Below, piece by piece: positions 18,390-26,650 of a stretch of DNA of 64,000 nt (positions are counted from its first letter, which is position 1; each line of letters begins with the position of its first letter). The translations under genes were made by a program, and so were the position numbers. The notes below the pieces were generated by a model. The model was given only the letters and a program-made list of their open reading frames with translations. It did no database searches and was not told the origin of the DNA. The stretch is from CBDFLD01 sp965249005 (GTDB lineage Bacteria; Acidobacteriota; UBA6911), in assembly GCA_965249005.1 (NCBI GenBank), contig CBDFLD010000018.1, positions 186,001 through 250,000 on the forward strand. Reading direction: 5' to 3'.

Positions 18390-20060
18390 CTACTTCCCAT
18401 GGAGTTGTTTCCATTCCTCTTCGAACTCGTTTCCTGGGTTCCAACGAGGCATTTCCTCGGTGTTTGCTACCTTCAATACGGTTTCGAAGACAATCCGCAT
18501 GTCCCGCTCGAGGCCTGACAGATCCCAGGAACGGTTCACCTCGTCGGACACTTGATGATAATGGGCATCCTTGTACTCGCTGGGATCGAAATCCAGCGTG
18601 GAAATGTGATCGCTGCCGGGCTGCACGAAAAGAGCGGGTATTCCCACCTTGGCAAAGTTGACCTGATCCGACCGGTAGAAGCTCCCCTCGTTGGGGTTGG
18701 TATCGCCTTTCACCTCGACCCCCATGACCTCTCGCTCTGTGGATGGGACAGGATATCGGGCAGCCACTTCCCGGAGAGCTTCCCCCAGAGAATTCATATC
18801 CACCCCGATCGCCGAGATGTCAGAGGTTACACCGAATATCTGAGGCATGTCGGTATTGATGTTGGCAACGAACCGCCGAAGAGCAAACGGCGGGTCCGCC
18901 ACAAACCACCGGCTCCCGAGGAGCCCGCTCTCTTCGGCTGCGCAGGCCAGGAACAGCACGGATCTTCGAGGCGGATTTGCTGCCAGAGCCTGGGCCAGAC
19001 TGATGATGCCCGCGGTCCCGGCGGCATTGTCCCAGGCGCCGTTGAAAATCTTGTCGTCCCCCTCCAGCAATTCGTTCGTCCCGAGGTGATCGTAGTGGGC
19101 GGTAATGACGATCACCTGCTCCGCCAGGGTAGAATCGTCCCCCTGCAGGAGTCCCACGACGTTGTATGTTTCCAGTTTCCTCACAGAGGACTCGACGTGG
19201 GCCGAGATACGGAAACCCGTGTCCACAGGCTCGAATTCCCGCGTGGCTCCCATTTCAAACAATCCCTGCAGCGTGATTCCCATCGAACCGGCAATCGCAA
19301 TCGAGGTCGGCTCATCGATCCAGCCGAGCAGATCGACCTTATACCCGGTTCCGCTCAGATCCAGGGCGAATTGCTCGGCTGCACCTTCATGCTGCACGAC
19401 ACTGAAAGGGTAGCTGGCCGACGGCGTGGTGTGGATCATGAATGCGCCGGCGGCTCCGTGCTTCATGGCCTGCTCGAACTTGTAGGTCCACCGGCCGTAA
19501 TAGGTTCGCGCTTCACCCTCGAACAGTTCGGCTTCACCCTCAGAAACGGGCGGATCATTATTCAAGAACAGCAGGACTTTTCCGCTAACATCGATCCCCT
19601 TGAAATCGTCCCACTGGTATTCCGGTGCCTCCACGCCGTGGCCGACGAACACTAGCGGAGCCTCCTCGATATCCACCACTTCCCTTTGCGCGCCCGACCA
19701 GTAAGTGAGGGTTTCCTCGGACTGATACTCCAGTCTACCTTTGGCATTTCGGAGGCTCAGCGTCGACTCCGCCGGATCCTTCTTGGTCCCAATCATCCCC
19801 ACCGCCTGCAGATAGCTCCCTTCCACAGGCGCCAGCCCAGCATCTTTGAAGCGGTTTTCAATATAGGCCGCTGCCCTTCTGCCACCCGATGTCCCGGCCC
19901 CCCTTCCCTCCATTTCATCAGAAGAAAGGGCGCGCGTGTCGTCGAGCAAGGTCTTCTCGGCGATGAGGAGCGATGCATCGGGTGCCGGGCCCTGACTGCA
20001 AGCTCCAGCCAACAGAACAGAAACAGCAAACGCTGCTCTCGCGATGAAGCGACGATCCAT
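18390..20060 (-). CDS. M28-family peptidase, lipoprotein, with PA-domain insert
   Basis: A 556-aa exported zinc peptidase. The N-terminus is a lipoprotein signal with lipobox LAGAC. Zinc ligands of the M28 fold are visible: VITAHYDHLG (His, Asp), NGAWDNAAGTAG (bridging Asp), CAAEESGLLGS (Glu pair), NINTDMPQ (Asp) and the C-terminal AHYHQVSDE (His). Residues ~150-270 between the prodomain-like start and the catalytic core hold a protease-associated insert (GVEAPEYQWDDFKGIDVSGKV). It is probably an aminopeptidase acting at the periplasmic face. Large secreted M28 enzymes like this are common in Acidobacteriota-like genomes. Confidence 0.9.
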   Translation of the reverse strand: MDRRFIARAAFAVSVLLAGACSQGPAPDASLLIAEKTLLDDTRALSSDEMEGRGAGTSGGRRAAAYIENRFKDAGLAPVEGSYLQAVGMIGTKKDPAESTLSLRNAKGRLEYQSEETLTYWSGAQREVVDIEEAPLVFVGHGVEAPEYQWDDFKGIDVSGKVLLFLNNDPPVSEGEAELFEGEARTYYGRWTYKFEQAMKHGAAGAFMIHTTPSASYPFSVVQHEGAAEQFALDLSGTGYKVDLLGWIDEPTSIAIAGSMGITLQGLFEMGATREFEPVDTGFRISAHVESSVRKLETYNVVGLLQGDDSTLAEQVIVITAHYDHLGTNELLEGDDKIFNGAWDNAAGTAGIISLAQALAANPPRRSVLFLACAAEESGLLGSRWFVADPPFALRRFVANINTDMPQIFGVTSDISAIGVDMNSLGEALREVAARYPVPSTEREVMGVEVKGDTNPNEGSFYRSDQVNFAKVGIPALFVQPGSDHISTLDFDPSEYKDAHYHQVSDEVNRSWDLSGLERDMRIVFETVLKVANTEEMPRWNPGNEFEEEWKQLHGK

Positions 20061-20254
20061 GGGGTCTCCTTGGCAACGAGACGATCGGGTAATTCTCTTC
20101 TATCGCGCACCAAAACTCCAGCCCCGGCCGTGAGTCTGAATGCATCGAGCCCGGGCTACGGTGGAAATTAAATTGAAACGCTGCCGCAAAAAACCTATCT
20201 TGCTCGTCGGCCCTGTCGCGCGAATTTGCCGCAGCGCAGCAAATTGCCTTCACT

Positions 20255-21697
20255 ATGTCAATGATTGGATCAAATCCAGCACCCAGCGCGTCCCTTGCGG
20301 TCTCTACGGGGGTGTTCTCCGTTGAACCCATAGACCTGCTCATCATTCTGCTCGGAGCCTTCAGCCTCCTGCTGGGAGCCATCCCAGCTGTTGTCTTTTT
20401 TCTTCGCTTCAAGCAAAAGAATTATCTTCTTCTGTCCTTTGCAGCCATGGGGGGGATTTACGGACTCCGGGCGCTTCTGAACGTCCCAGCGATTCAATCC
20501 TTCACCGGAGCGTCCTCCACGCTCATTCCCTACGGCAATGCGCTTTTCAGCTATTCGATCAATATTCCGGTCCTGCTGTACTTCAAGCAGCTTTTCGATG
20601 CGCGGGAGCCGATTCTGCGCGCATTCAAATTCATAACCATTGGCTTCGCGCCCCTGGGTTTCGCTTATGACCTTTTCAATGGGAAGCCTTCGAGCGCGAT
20701 GCTCTTCAACAACGTTCTGGTCATCGCCTATGTCACGGTCGCGATCTACCTTCTCCTTCGCTCGCCGCTGGCCAGAGACAAGGAGCTGAGTTTCTTAAAG
20801 ATCGCTTTTTGGGTGCTTGCTATTTCTGTTATCCACGAAAACCTGACCAGCGTGGGACTCCTTCCCTCGACCGTTAGTGTCGAACCTGTCGGCGTGGCGA
20901 TTTTCATCCTTCTCATCGGGTTCGACCTGCAGCAGCGCTTCTTTGAAAATCAGAGGCAATTGCTTTCCGTGGAGCAGGAATTACAAACGGCACACAGGAT
21001 TCAATCAGCGATTCTGCCACAACAGGTGCCCATGCTGTCGGGGCTGAGGATTGCCGTTCGCTATCGTCCGATGAAGGCCCTGGCCGGGGACTTCTATGAC
21101 TTTTCCGTTTTTGGAGATGACGACCTTGCGATCCTGGTGGCGGATGTCTCGGGACATGGAGTGCCAGCAGCCCTCATTGCCTCCATGGCCAAGATGTCGT
21201 TCACCTTCCAATGCTCCTCCTCTCGAGACCCCGCCCAGATCCTGGAAGGTCTCAATCGCAACCTTCAGGAGACACCTCCGGAGCAGTATTTGACGGCAGC
21301 GTGCGCCTACTTCGACTCCGGCAGGCGAACGCTGGTGTACAGCAGCGCTGGACATCCACCATCACTTCTCTTGCGGGCCGCCAGCCGTGAACTCGTCCTC
21401 TGCCATTCGGAAGCGGGCATCATCGGTGCCTTTCCCTCCATCTCCGCGGTCGGCCGCCAGATAGCGATCACAGGGGGGGACCGGCTAATCATCTATACGG
21501 ACGGAATTGTGGAAGCTACCAATGCCGACGGGATCGAGTTCGGACAAGACCGCCTCGTGGAGTATCTACGCAATGTCCGGGGGATGGACGCGGAGCGCTT
21601 TGCGGACTTCTTGTTCCAGAACCTCTTACGATGGCGCGGGACTGGAAACGAATCATTCGATGACGACGTCACTTTGTTGGTCGTCGATGTTCTCTAA
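20255..21697 (+). CDS. Membrane PP2C/SpoIIE-type serine phosphatase (RsbU-like)
   Basis: A 480-aa protein with about seven N-terminal transmembrane helices (residues ~25-235), then a short coiled linker (QQRFFENQRQLLSVEQELQ) and a SpoIIE/PP2C phosphatase domain. The metal-binding motifs are ALAGDFYDF, VADVSGHGVPAALIASM, SSAGHPPSLLL and YTDGIVEATN, ending FDDDVTLLVV. Such proteins dephosphorylate anti-anti-sigma factors in partner-switching pathways; no RsbV/RsbW partner lies in the window. The start is uncertain: ATG 20255 is used, but later starts near 20310 are possible. Confidence 0.88.
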   Translation: MSMIGSNPAPSASLAVSTGVFSVEPIDLLIILLGAFSLLLGAIPAVVFFLRFKQKNYLLLSFAAMGGIYGLRALLNVPAIQSFTGASSTLIPYGNALFSYSINIPVLLYFKQLFDAREPILRAFKFITIGFAPLGFAYDLFNGKPSSAMLFNNVLVIAYVTVAIYLLLRSPLARDKELSFLKIAFWVLAISVIHENLTSVGLLPSTVSVEPVGVAIFILLIGFDLQQRFFENQRQLLSVEQELQTAHRIQSAILPQQVPMLSGLRIAVRYRPMKALAGDFYDFSVFGDDDLAILVADVSGHGVPAALIASMAKMSFTFQCSSSRDPAQILEGLNRNLQETPPEQYLTAACAYFDSGRRTLVYSSAGHPPSLLLRAASRELVLCHSEAGIIGAFPSISAVGRQIAITGGDRLIIYTDGIVEATNADGIEFGQDRLVEYLRNVRGMDAERFADFLFQNLLRWRGTGNESFDDDVTLLVVDVL

Positions 21698-21734
21698 TTC
21701 CGCGAGGCGCTGGGCGCTTTCCGTCGAGCGCTGA

Positions 21735-21752
21735 GCGCTAAGCGCTTAGCGC
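21735..21752. terminator. Perfect palindrome between convergent genes
   Basis: GCGCTAAGCGCTTAGCGC is an 18-bp perfect palindrome in the 74-bp gap between the convergent phosphatase and thiolase genes. It is flanked by additional GCGCTGAGCGC-like repeats. Position and symmetry suit a bidirectional terminator, but there is no T-tract, so it could equally be a dispersed palindromic repeat. Confidence 0.4.
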
Positions 21753-21771
21753 CTGGCACAAAGCGATACCC

Positions 21772-22953
21772 TCAATAAAGGGCTTCAATCAGCACAGCGG
21801 TCGCCTCTCCTCCACCGATACACGGGGTCGCCGCCGCATACCGGCCGCCCCGGCGACGTAGTTCGTGCAGCGCAGTCAAAACGAGCCGCGCCCCCGTCAT
21901 ACCGATCGGATGCCCCAGCGCAACGGCGCCACCGTTGACGTTCAACCTCTCGTGGGGAATCCCCAGCTTGTCGGCGACATACAGAGCCACGACCGAAAAG
22001 GCTTCGTTGACTTCGTAAAGATCTACATCCGCGACGCGGAGCTCGTGCTTGTGTAGCAGTTTCTCCAGTGCAGTGGCCGGGGCGGTAGTAAACCATTGAG
22101 GGTCCTGCGCATGAGTGGCGTACCCCACAACGCGCCCAAGAGGCTGTAGACCCCGGCTTTCTGATTCCGACCGACTCGATAAGACCAAGGCCGCGCCCCC
22201 GTCGTCAATCGAACTGGCGTTTCCCGCCGTCGTCACTCCCGCCTCGCTGAAGGAGGGTTTCAGGCTCGGGAGTTTTTCCGGCTTTCCCCGTCCTGGCTCC
22301 TCGTCCTCGGCAACCACCATCGGATCGCCCTTGGGCTGCGGGACCGCAACCGAGATGATCTCCTCGGAAAGCCGGTGCTCTTTTTGTGCCGCCTTGGCTC
22401 GTCGGTAACTCTCGGCGGCAAAAGTATCGATACGGTCTCTCTGATAGTCGTACTCTCTTGCGCAGAGGTCTCCGCAATCTCCCATGTGCACGTTGTGGTA
22501 GGGATCCCACAGACCGTCGTGGATCATGGTATCGATCACGACTCCGTTTCCCATTCGCAGGCCCGTCCGGGCCCTGTCGATGGCATAGGGGGCATTGCTC
22601 ATCGATTCCATCCCGCCGGCAATCACGATACCGGAGTCTCCGAGCCGGATCGCCTGCGTGGCCAGCATGATCGCCTTCATGCCCGAACCGCAGATCTTGT
22701 TGATCGTCAAGCAAGGCACGCTCGCAGGAATTCCGGCCGCGATAGCAGCCTGTCGCGCAGGAGCCTGCCCCACCCCGCCCGTCAGGACACAGCCCATGAT
22801 TACTTCGTCTACGTCCTCCGCTCGTACGCCCGCCCGGCGCACGGCTTCCTTGATCGCCGCGGCACCCAACTGTGGAGCACTCAGCGGTGAAAGAGACCCA
22901 AGGAAGGCCCCGATCGGAGTCCGCACCCCAGACAGAATGACTGCTTCTTCCAT
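21772..22953 (-). CDS. Acetyl-CoA acetyltransferase (thiolase)
   Basis: A 393-aa thiolase. The acyl-accepting Cys lies in LTINKICGSGMKAIMLA, the GHPIG His in GGAVALGHPIGMTGAR, and the second catalytic Cys in TPCIGGGEATAVLIE. The N-terminus VILSGVRTPIGAFLG is canonical, and ATG 22953 is preferred over the extended frame to 23016. It could act in the last step of beta-oxidation or in acetoacetyl-CoA formation. It is the first of a minus-strand set with MaoC, aldehyde dehydrogenase and two acyl-CoA dehydrogenases, now separated from them by mobile DNA. Confidence 0.92.
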   Translation of the reverse strand: MEEAVILSGVRTPIGAFLGSLSPLSAPQLGAAAIKEAVRRAGVRAEDVDEVIMGCVLTGGVGQAPARQAAIAAGIPASVPCLTINKICGSGMKAIMLATQAIRLGDSGIVIAGGMESMSNAPYAIDRARTGLRMGNGVVIDTMIHDGLWDPYHNVHMGDCGDLCAREYDYQRDRIDTFAAESYRRAKAAQKEHRLSEEIISVAVPQPKGDPMVVAEDEEPGRGKPEKLPSLKPSFSEAGVTTAGNASSIDDGGAALVLSSRSESESRGLQPLGRVVGYATHAQDPQWFTTAPATALEKLLHKHELRVADVDLYEVNEAFSVVALYVADKLGIPHERLNVNGGAVALGHPIGMTGARLVLTALHELRRRGGRYAAATPCIGGGEATAVLIEALY

Positions 22954-23044
22954 AATAGGCCTACCGGCCGCTATGCGCTGTCCGCTCAGCGTCAACCGCT
23001 GAAGGCATCTTTGCAACTGCTCATCGTAGAAAGCGGAAAGCTCT

Positions 23045-23169
23045 TAAGTAACTGCTCGCGGATCTGCCGCTATGTGTGTAACTTAGCGAATCGTCAAAAA
23101 CCACGTTTTTTCACGGTGCGCTGCGCAGTTACGTTCCCAAGCGACTGGCGTGTTGCGCCAGTCAGCGCT
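23045..23169 (+). repeat. ~130-bp dispersed hairpin repeat, copy B (IS110 target)
   Basis: Same repeat as copy A in the opposite orientation, from TAAGTAACTG to the terminal hairpin (GACTGGCGT, GTT, GCGCCAGTC, one wobble change) and AGCGCT. It stops exactly where IS110 copy 1 begins at 23170; the GAAAGC that ends copies A and C is displaced to beyond the IS pair. Without the two IS elements, copies B and C would lie in direct tandem about 20 bp apart. 22954-23044 upstream holds no gene. Confidence 0.88.
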
Positions 23170-23182
23170 CTCAAGAAACTAA

Positions 23183-24553
23183 TCATGTTAGTGCTGTAGA
23201 TGGAACCAGTTGCATGTTGAGCTGTTTGGCCTTTTTCTTAAGGTATCGGAGTTGTTGTTCCTGGTACTTGGACTCATAGTATTGCGCTCCTTTGTCTGCG
23301 TATTGCTGGCCGTATTTGAGCATGCGATAGATAATTCGTGCGAGTTTATGAGCGATGGCGGTAATGGCCTTGGCGGGACCCAAGCGGGCGCGGAGACGTC
23401 GGTAGTTGGTCCCTAGGGCACTTTTACTGTGCCGGAGTGTTGAGGCAGCCATCCGGAGGGCATGGGCGGTGCGGTTTTTGACTTGCTTGGTCCCTCGTCT
23501 AATTACCTTGCCGCCACTGATGGCATTGCAGGGTGCCAGTGCCAACCAGGCGGCGAAGTGCTTCTCAGTTTTCCAGGGGCTTATATCGACTCCGACTTCG
23601 GCGATGACGGTAGAAGCGGTCATGACATCGATGCCGTCCACGGAAGTAAGATCGACACCGGTAATGCGATACAGTTCGGAGCGTAGGTCAAACTGGGGAG
23701 CGTTTCCGCGAGGTTTCGATCCCTTGCGTCCCGGCAATGGATGAGTTTGGGTATCAGCCTTGTTGTTGAAGGTTTGGATATGGGCATGGATGGCTCTGTC
23801 ACAGTCAGCGATTTTACTCTGGTAGGTCTCGTACATTTGCAGAGACTGACCGAGGACAAAGAGCAATTCTTGGCGCCAGTCGCCGTGGAGACTTTTGGCA
23901 ATAAGATCTCGGCCCGATCGGATTCGGGGGTGTTTGAGTTGAGCGAGTTTGTCAGGGTCTCGTTCGCCGTCGAGGATAGCACGAATGATTGCGAGTCCCG
24001 TGACACCACTGATGTCGCTGATGACGTTGGCGAGTTGGATATTCATTTCTGTCAGAGCTTTTTGCATGTGTTGAATACAGGTACTGGCTGATTTGACGAG
24101 ATTATCTCGCTGACGCCAGTAGGTTCGAAGCACACAGATCTCGTTTGGAGGACGATAGGAATTCTTGAGCAGTCCGAAAGTCTCGAGCTTTTGCAGCCAT
24201 TGACAATCCTTCACGTCGCTCTTACGTCCGGGGACCTTCTGGACATCGTGAGCGTTGACCAACTTGACGGTGAAGCCGCGAGCGTCCAGGACTTGATATA
24301 AAGGAATCCAATAACTGCCGGTGGACTCCATGACGACTGTGTCGATATCGCAGGATTTCAGCCACTTGGCCAACCGATGCAGATCAGCCGTAAAGCACTC
24401 GAATCGACGGACCGGTTCAGAATCACGGTCTTGTGGCACGGCAACATAGTGTTGGGCATTTCCAACGTCGATGCCTGCAACATTGAGATTGAGTGGAGGG
24501 AAGGTAAAAGGATTTCGTTTCGATTTGGATCGTGATTTTCGATGTCTTGGCAT
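23183..24553 (-). CDS. IS110-family DEDD recombinase, copy 1
   Basis: A 456-aa transposase. The N-terminal RuvC-like DEDD domain is seen as VAGIDVGN (D29), VVMESTGSYW (E76) and KSDVKDCQW (D113, D116). The C-terminal Transposase_20 domain starts near LYRITGVDLTSVDGI and carries APCNAISGGKV, where the catalytic Ser is expected. The start is ATG 24553 (MPRHRKSRSKSKRNP), preceded by AAGGAG; the open frame to 24721 runs through the non-coding leader and is rejected. The leader lies upstream of the gene, which is the IS110-group rather than the IS1111-group layout. Confidence 0.93.
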   Translation of the reverse strand: MPRHRKSRSKSKRNPFTFPPLNLNVAGIDVGNAQHYVAVPQDRDSEPVRRFECFTADLHRLAKWLKSCDIDTVVMESTGSYWIPLYQVLDARGFTVKLVNAHDVQKVPGRKSDVKDCQWLQKLETFGLLKNSYRPPNEICVLRTYWRQRDNLVKSASTCIQHMQKALTEMNIQLANVISDISGVTGLAIIRAILDGERDPDKLAQLKHPRIRSGRDLIAKSLHGDWRQELLFVLGQSLQMYETYQSKIADCDRAIHAHIQTFNNKADTQTHPLPGRKGSKPRGNAPQFDLRSELYRITGVDLTSVDGIDVMTASTVIAEVGVDISPWKTEKHFAAWLALAPCNAISGGKVIRRGTKQVKNRTAHALRMAASTLRHSKSALGTNYRRLRARLGPAKAITAIAHKLARIIYRMLKYGQQYADKGAQYYESKYQEQQLRYLKKKAKQLNMQLVPSTALT

Positions 24554-24580
24554 AGAATTTAATCTCCTTAACGGTTGGGG

Positions 24581-24710
24581 GCTCGGCCCGGTTGCGGAAG
24601 GGTTTAAAAACCTCTCAAACGGGGTCGAGCTTCCGTCCATCAAGGAACGAGAATCACGCCACCAAACAAGTGACCGCCAAAGAACCGGAACCACGCTGAA
24701 AGACGGGCAT
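24581..24710 (-). ncRNA. Candidate bridge RNA, IS110 copy 1
   Basis: Same sequence as the candidate at 33145-33274. In minus-strand order it has a target-like loop (24710-24656), containing CTTTCAGCG at 24702-24694, then a donor-like loop (24630-24581), containing TTGAGAG at 24618-24612. The first string equals the occupied target across its AGC core; the second equals the element's right end plus core. Location and loop order are those of IS621-type bridge RNAs. The RNA ends and expression are not established. Confidence 0.55.
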
Positions 24711-24852
24711 AGAAGCACCAATGCTCTGTCGGTTTTAACTGCCGAGCCTCATCCCAGCATGATGGCACGCAATGAACTTCTGGCGGCCAGTTTCTTTTGC
24801 AAGTAACTAGCGCCCCGCGCTAGTGGGTCGCTGAAAGCTCTCAAGAAACTAA

Positions 24853-26223
24853 TCATGTTAGTGCTGTAGATGGAACCAGTTGCATGTTGAGCTGTTTGGC
24901 CTTTTTCTTAAGGTATCGGAGTTGTTGTTCCTGGTACTTGGACTCATAGTATTGCGCTCCTTTGTCTGCGTATTGCTGGCCGTATTTGAGCATGCGATAG
25001 ATAATTCGTGCGAGTTTATGAGCGATGGCGGTAATGGCCTTGGCGGGACCCAAGCGGGCGCGGAGACGTCGGTAGTTGGTCCCTAGGGCACTTTTACTGT
25101 GCCGGAGTGTTGAGGCAGCCATCCGGAGGGCATGGGCGGTGCGGTTTTTGACTTGCTTGGTCCCTCGTCTAATTACCTTGCCGCCACTGATGGCATTGCA
25201 GGGTGCCAGTGCCAACCAGGCGGCGAAGTGCTTCTCAGTTTTCCAGGGGCTTATATCGACTCCGACTTCGGCGATGACGGTAGAAGCGGTCATGACATCG
25301 ATGCCGTCCACGGAAGTAAGATCGACACCGGTAATGCGATACAGTTCGGAGCGTAGGTCAAACTGGGGAGCGTTTCCGCGAGGTTTCGATCCCTTGCGTC
25401 CCGGCAATGGATGAGTTTGGGTATCAGCCTTGTTGTTGAAGGTTTGGATATGGGCATGGATGGCTCTGTCACAGTCAGCGATTTTACTCTGGTAGGTCTC
25501 GTACATTTGCAGAGACTGACCGAGGACAAAGAGCAATTCTTGGCGCCAGTCGCCGTGGAGACTTTTGGCAATAAGATCTCGGCCCGATCGGATTCGGGGG
25601 TGTTTGAGTTGAGCGAGTTTGTCAGGGTCTCGTTCGCCGTCGAGGATAGCACGAATGATTGCGAGTCCCGTGACACCACTGATGTCGCTGATGACGTTGG
25701 CGAGTTGGATATTCATTTCTGTCAGAGCTTTTTGCATGTGTTGAATACAGGTACTGGCTGATTTGACGAGATTATCTCGCTGACGCCAGTAGGTTCGAAG
25801 CACACAGATCTCGTTTGGAGGACGATAGGAATTCTTGAGCAGTCCGAAAGTCTCGAGCTTTTGCAGCCATTGACAATCCTTCACGTCGCTCTTACGTCCG
25901 GGGACCTTCTGGACATCGTGAGCGTTGACCAACTTGACGGTGAAGCCGCGAGCGTCCAGGACTTGATATAAAGGAATCCAATAACTGCCGGTGGACTCCA
26001 TGACGACTGTGTCGATATCGCAGGATTTCAGCCACTTGGCCAACCGATGCAGATCAGCCGTAAAGCACTCGAATCGACGGACCGGTTCAGAATCACGGTC
26101 TTGTGGCACGGCAACATAGTGTTGGGCATTTCCAACGTCGATGCCTGCAACATTGAGATTGAGTGGAGGGAAGGTAAAAGGATTTCGTTTCGATTTGGAT
26201 CGTGATTTTCGATGTCTTGGCAT
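24853..26223 (-). CDS. IS110-family DEDD recombinase, copy 2
   Basis: Its 456-aa translation is identical to copy 1 throughout, with the same ATG (MPRHRK) after AAGGAG and the same TGA. All DEDD residues and the C-terminal domain are intact. Identity of the two genes implies a very recent duplication or insertion. Confidence 0.93.
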   Translation of the reverse strand: MPRHRKSRSKSKRNPFTFPPLNLNVAGIDVGNAQHYVAVPQDRDSEPVRRFECFTADLHRLAKWLKSCDIDTVVMESTGSYWIPLYQVLDARGFTVKLVNAHDVQKVPGRKSDVKDCQWLQKLETFGLLKNSYRPPNEICVLRTYWRQRDNLVKSASTCIQHMQKALTEMNIQLANVISDISGVTGLAIIRAILDGERDPDKLAQLKHPRIRSGRDLIAKSLHGDWRQELLFVLGQSLQMYETYQSKIADCDRAIHAHIQTFNNKADTQTHPLPGRKGSKPRGNAPQFDLRSELYRITGVDLTSVDGIDVMTASTVIAEVGVDISPWKTEKHFAAWLALAPCNAISGGKVIRRGTKQVKNRTAHALRMAASTLRHSKSALGTNYRRLRARLGPAKAITAIAHKLARIIYRMLKYGQQYADKGAQYYESKYQEQQLRYLKKKAKQLNMQLVPSTALT

Positions 26224-26250
26224 AGAATTTAATCTCCTTAACGGTTGGGG

Positions 26251-26380
26251 GCTCGGCCCGGTTGCGGAAGGGTTTAAAAACCTCTCAAACGGGGTCGAGC
26301 TTCCGTCCATCAAGGAACGAGAATCACGCCACCAAACAAGTGACCGCCAAAGAACCGGAACCACGCTGAAAGACGGGCAT
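26251..26380 (-). ncRNA. Candidate bridge RNA, IS110 copy 2
   Basis: The leader of copy 2, equivalent to 24581-24710 in copy 1: target-like loop at 26380-26326 with CTTTCAGCG at 26372-26364, donor-like loop at 26300-26251. Its upstream flank is repeat copy C rather than another IS end, so it lacks the reconstituted junction present before copy 1. Confidence 0.55.
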
Positions 26381-26518
26381 AGAAGCACCAATGCTCTGTC
26401 GGTTTTAACTGCCGAGCCTCATCCCAGCATGATGGCACGCAATGAACTTCTGGCGGCCAGTTTCTTTTGCAAGTAACTAGCGCCCCGCGCTAGTGGGTCG
26501 CTGAAAGCTGATAGCTCT

Positions 26519-26650
26519 TAAGTAACTGCTCGCGGATCTGCTGCTATGCGTGTAACTTAAGCAAATCGCCAAAAACCACGTTTTTTCACGGTGCGCTGCG
26601 CAGCTACGTTCCCAAGCGACTGGCGCGTTGCGCCAGTCAGCGCTGAAAGC
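26519..26650 (+). repeat. ~130-bp dispersed hairpin repeat, copy C
   Basis: A third copy of the repeat, in the same orientation as copy B, running from TAAGTAACTG to GCTGAAAGC. The terminal hairpin (GACTGGCGC / GCGCCAGTC) is perfect at 26618-26638. It abuts the MaoC stop codon. Its end AGTCAGCGCTGAAAGC is the uninterrupted version of the sequence occupied by IS110 at copy B. Its 5' flank GCTGAAAGCTGATAGCTC is displaced target sequence. Confidence 0.88.

Larger units (their letters stand above)
23170..24829 (-). mobile_element. IS110-family element, copy 1 of a tandem pair
   Basis: The body starts with CTCAAGAAACTAATC and ends with CTAGTGGGTC (plus strand), 1660 bp. It is flanked by the trinucleotide GCT on both sides (23167-23169 and 24830-24832), the probable recombination core. 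The sequence appears identical to copy 2 with a strict period of 1670 bp. No terminal inverted repeats are evident, as expected for IS110. It contains a DEDD recombinase gene and, upstream of it, a ~275-nt non-coding leader. The ends were inferred by comparing three copies and their flanks. Confidence 0.88.
24840..26499 (-). mobile_element. IS110-family element, copy 2 of a tandem pair
   Basis: A head-to-tail repeat of copy 1. The 10-bp sequence GCTGAAAGCT at 24830-24839 separates the two bodies, and the same 10 bp followed by GATAGC flanks copy 2 at 26500. The right end of copy 2 therefore faces the left end of copy 1, the arrangement found at the junction of an excised IS110 circle. On the minus strand a TTGAGA hexamer spans this junction (24844-24839), as a possible -35 box for the leader of copy 1. 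The -10 region opposite it (TAGCGC) is weak. Confidence 0.88.

Noticed and set aside
24554..24721. N-terminal extension of the IS110 recombinase frame into the leader (also at 26224-26391 and 33134-33301)
   Set aside because: An AAGGAG ribosome site lies directly before the MPRHRK start, and the extension overlaps the structured non-coding leader.
24816..24844. Strong promoter at the IS110 dimer junction
   Set aside because: TTGAGA is a reasonable -35 box, but the correctly spaced -10 (TAGCGC) is poor; kept only as a remark.
23170..26499. Composite transposon built from two IS110 copies
   Set aside because: There is no cargo: only 10 bp separate the two elements, and they are in direct tandem.
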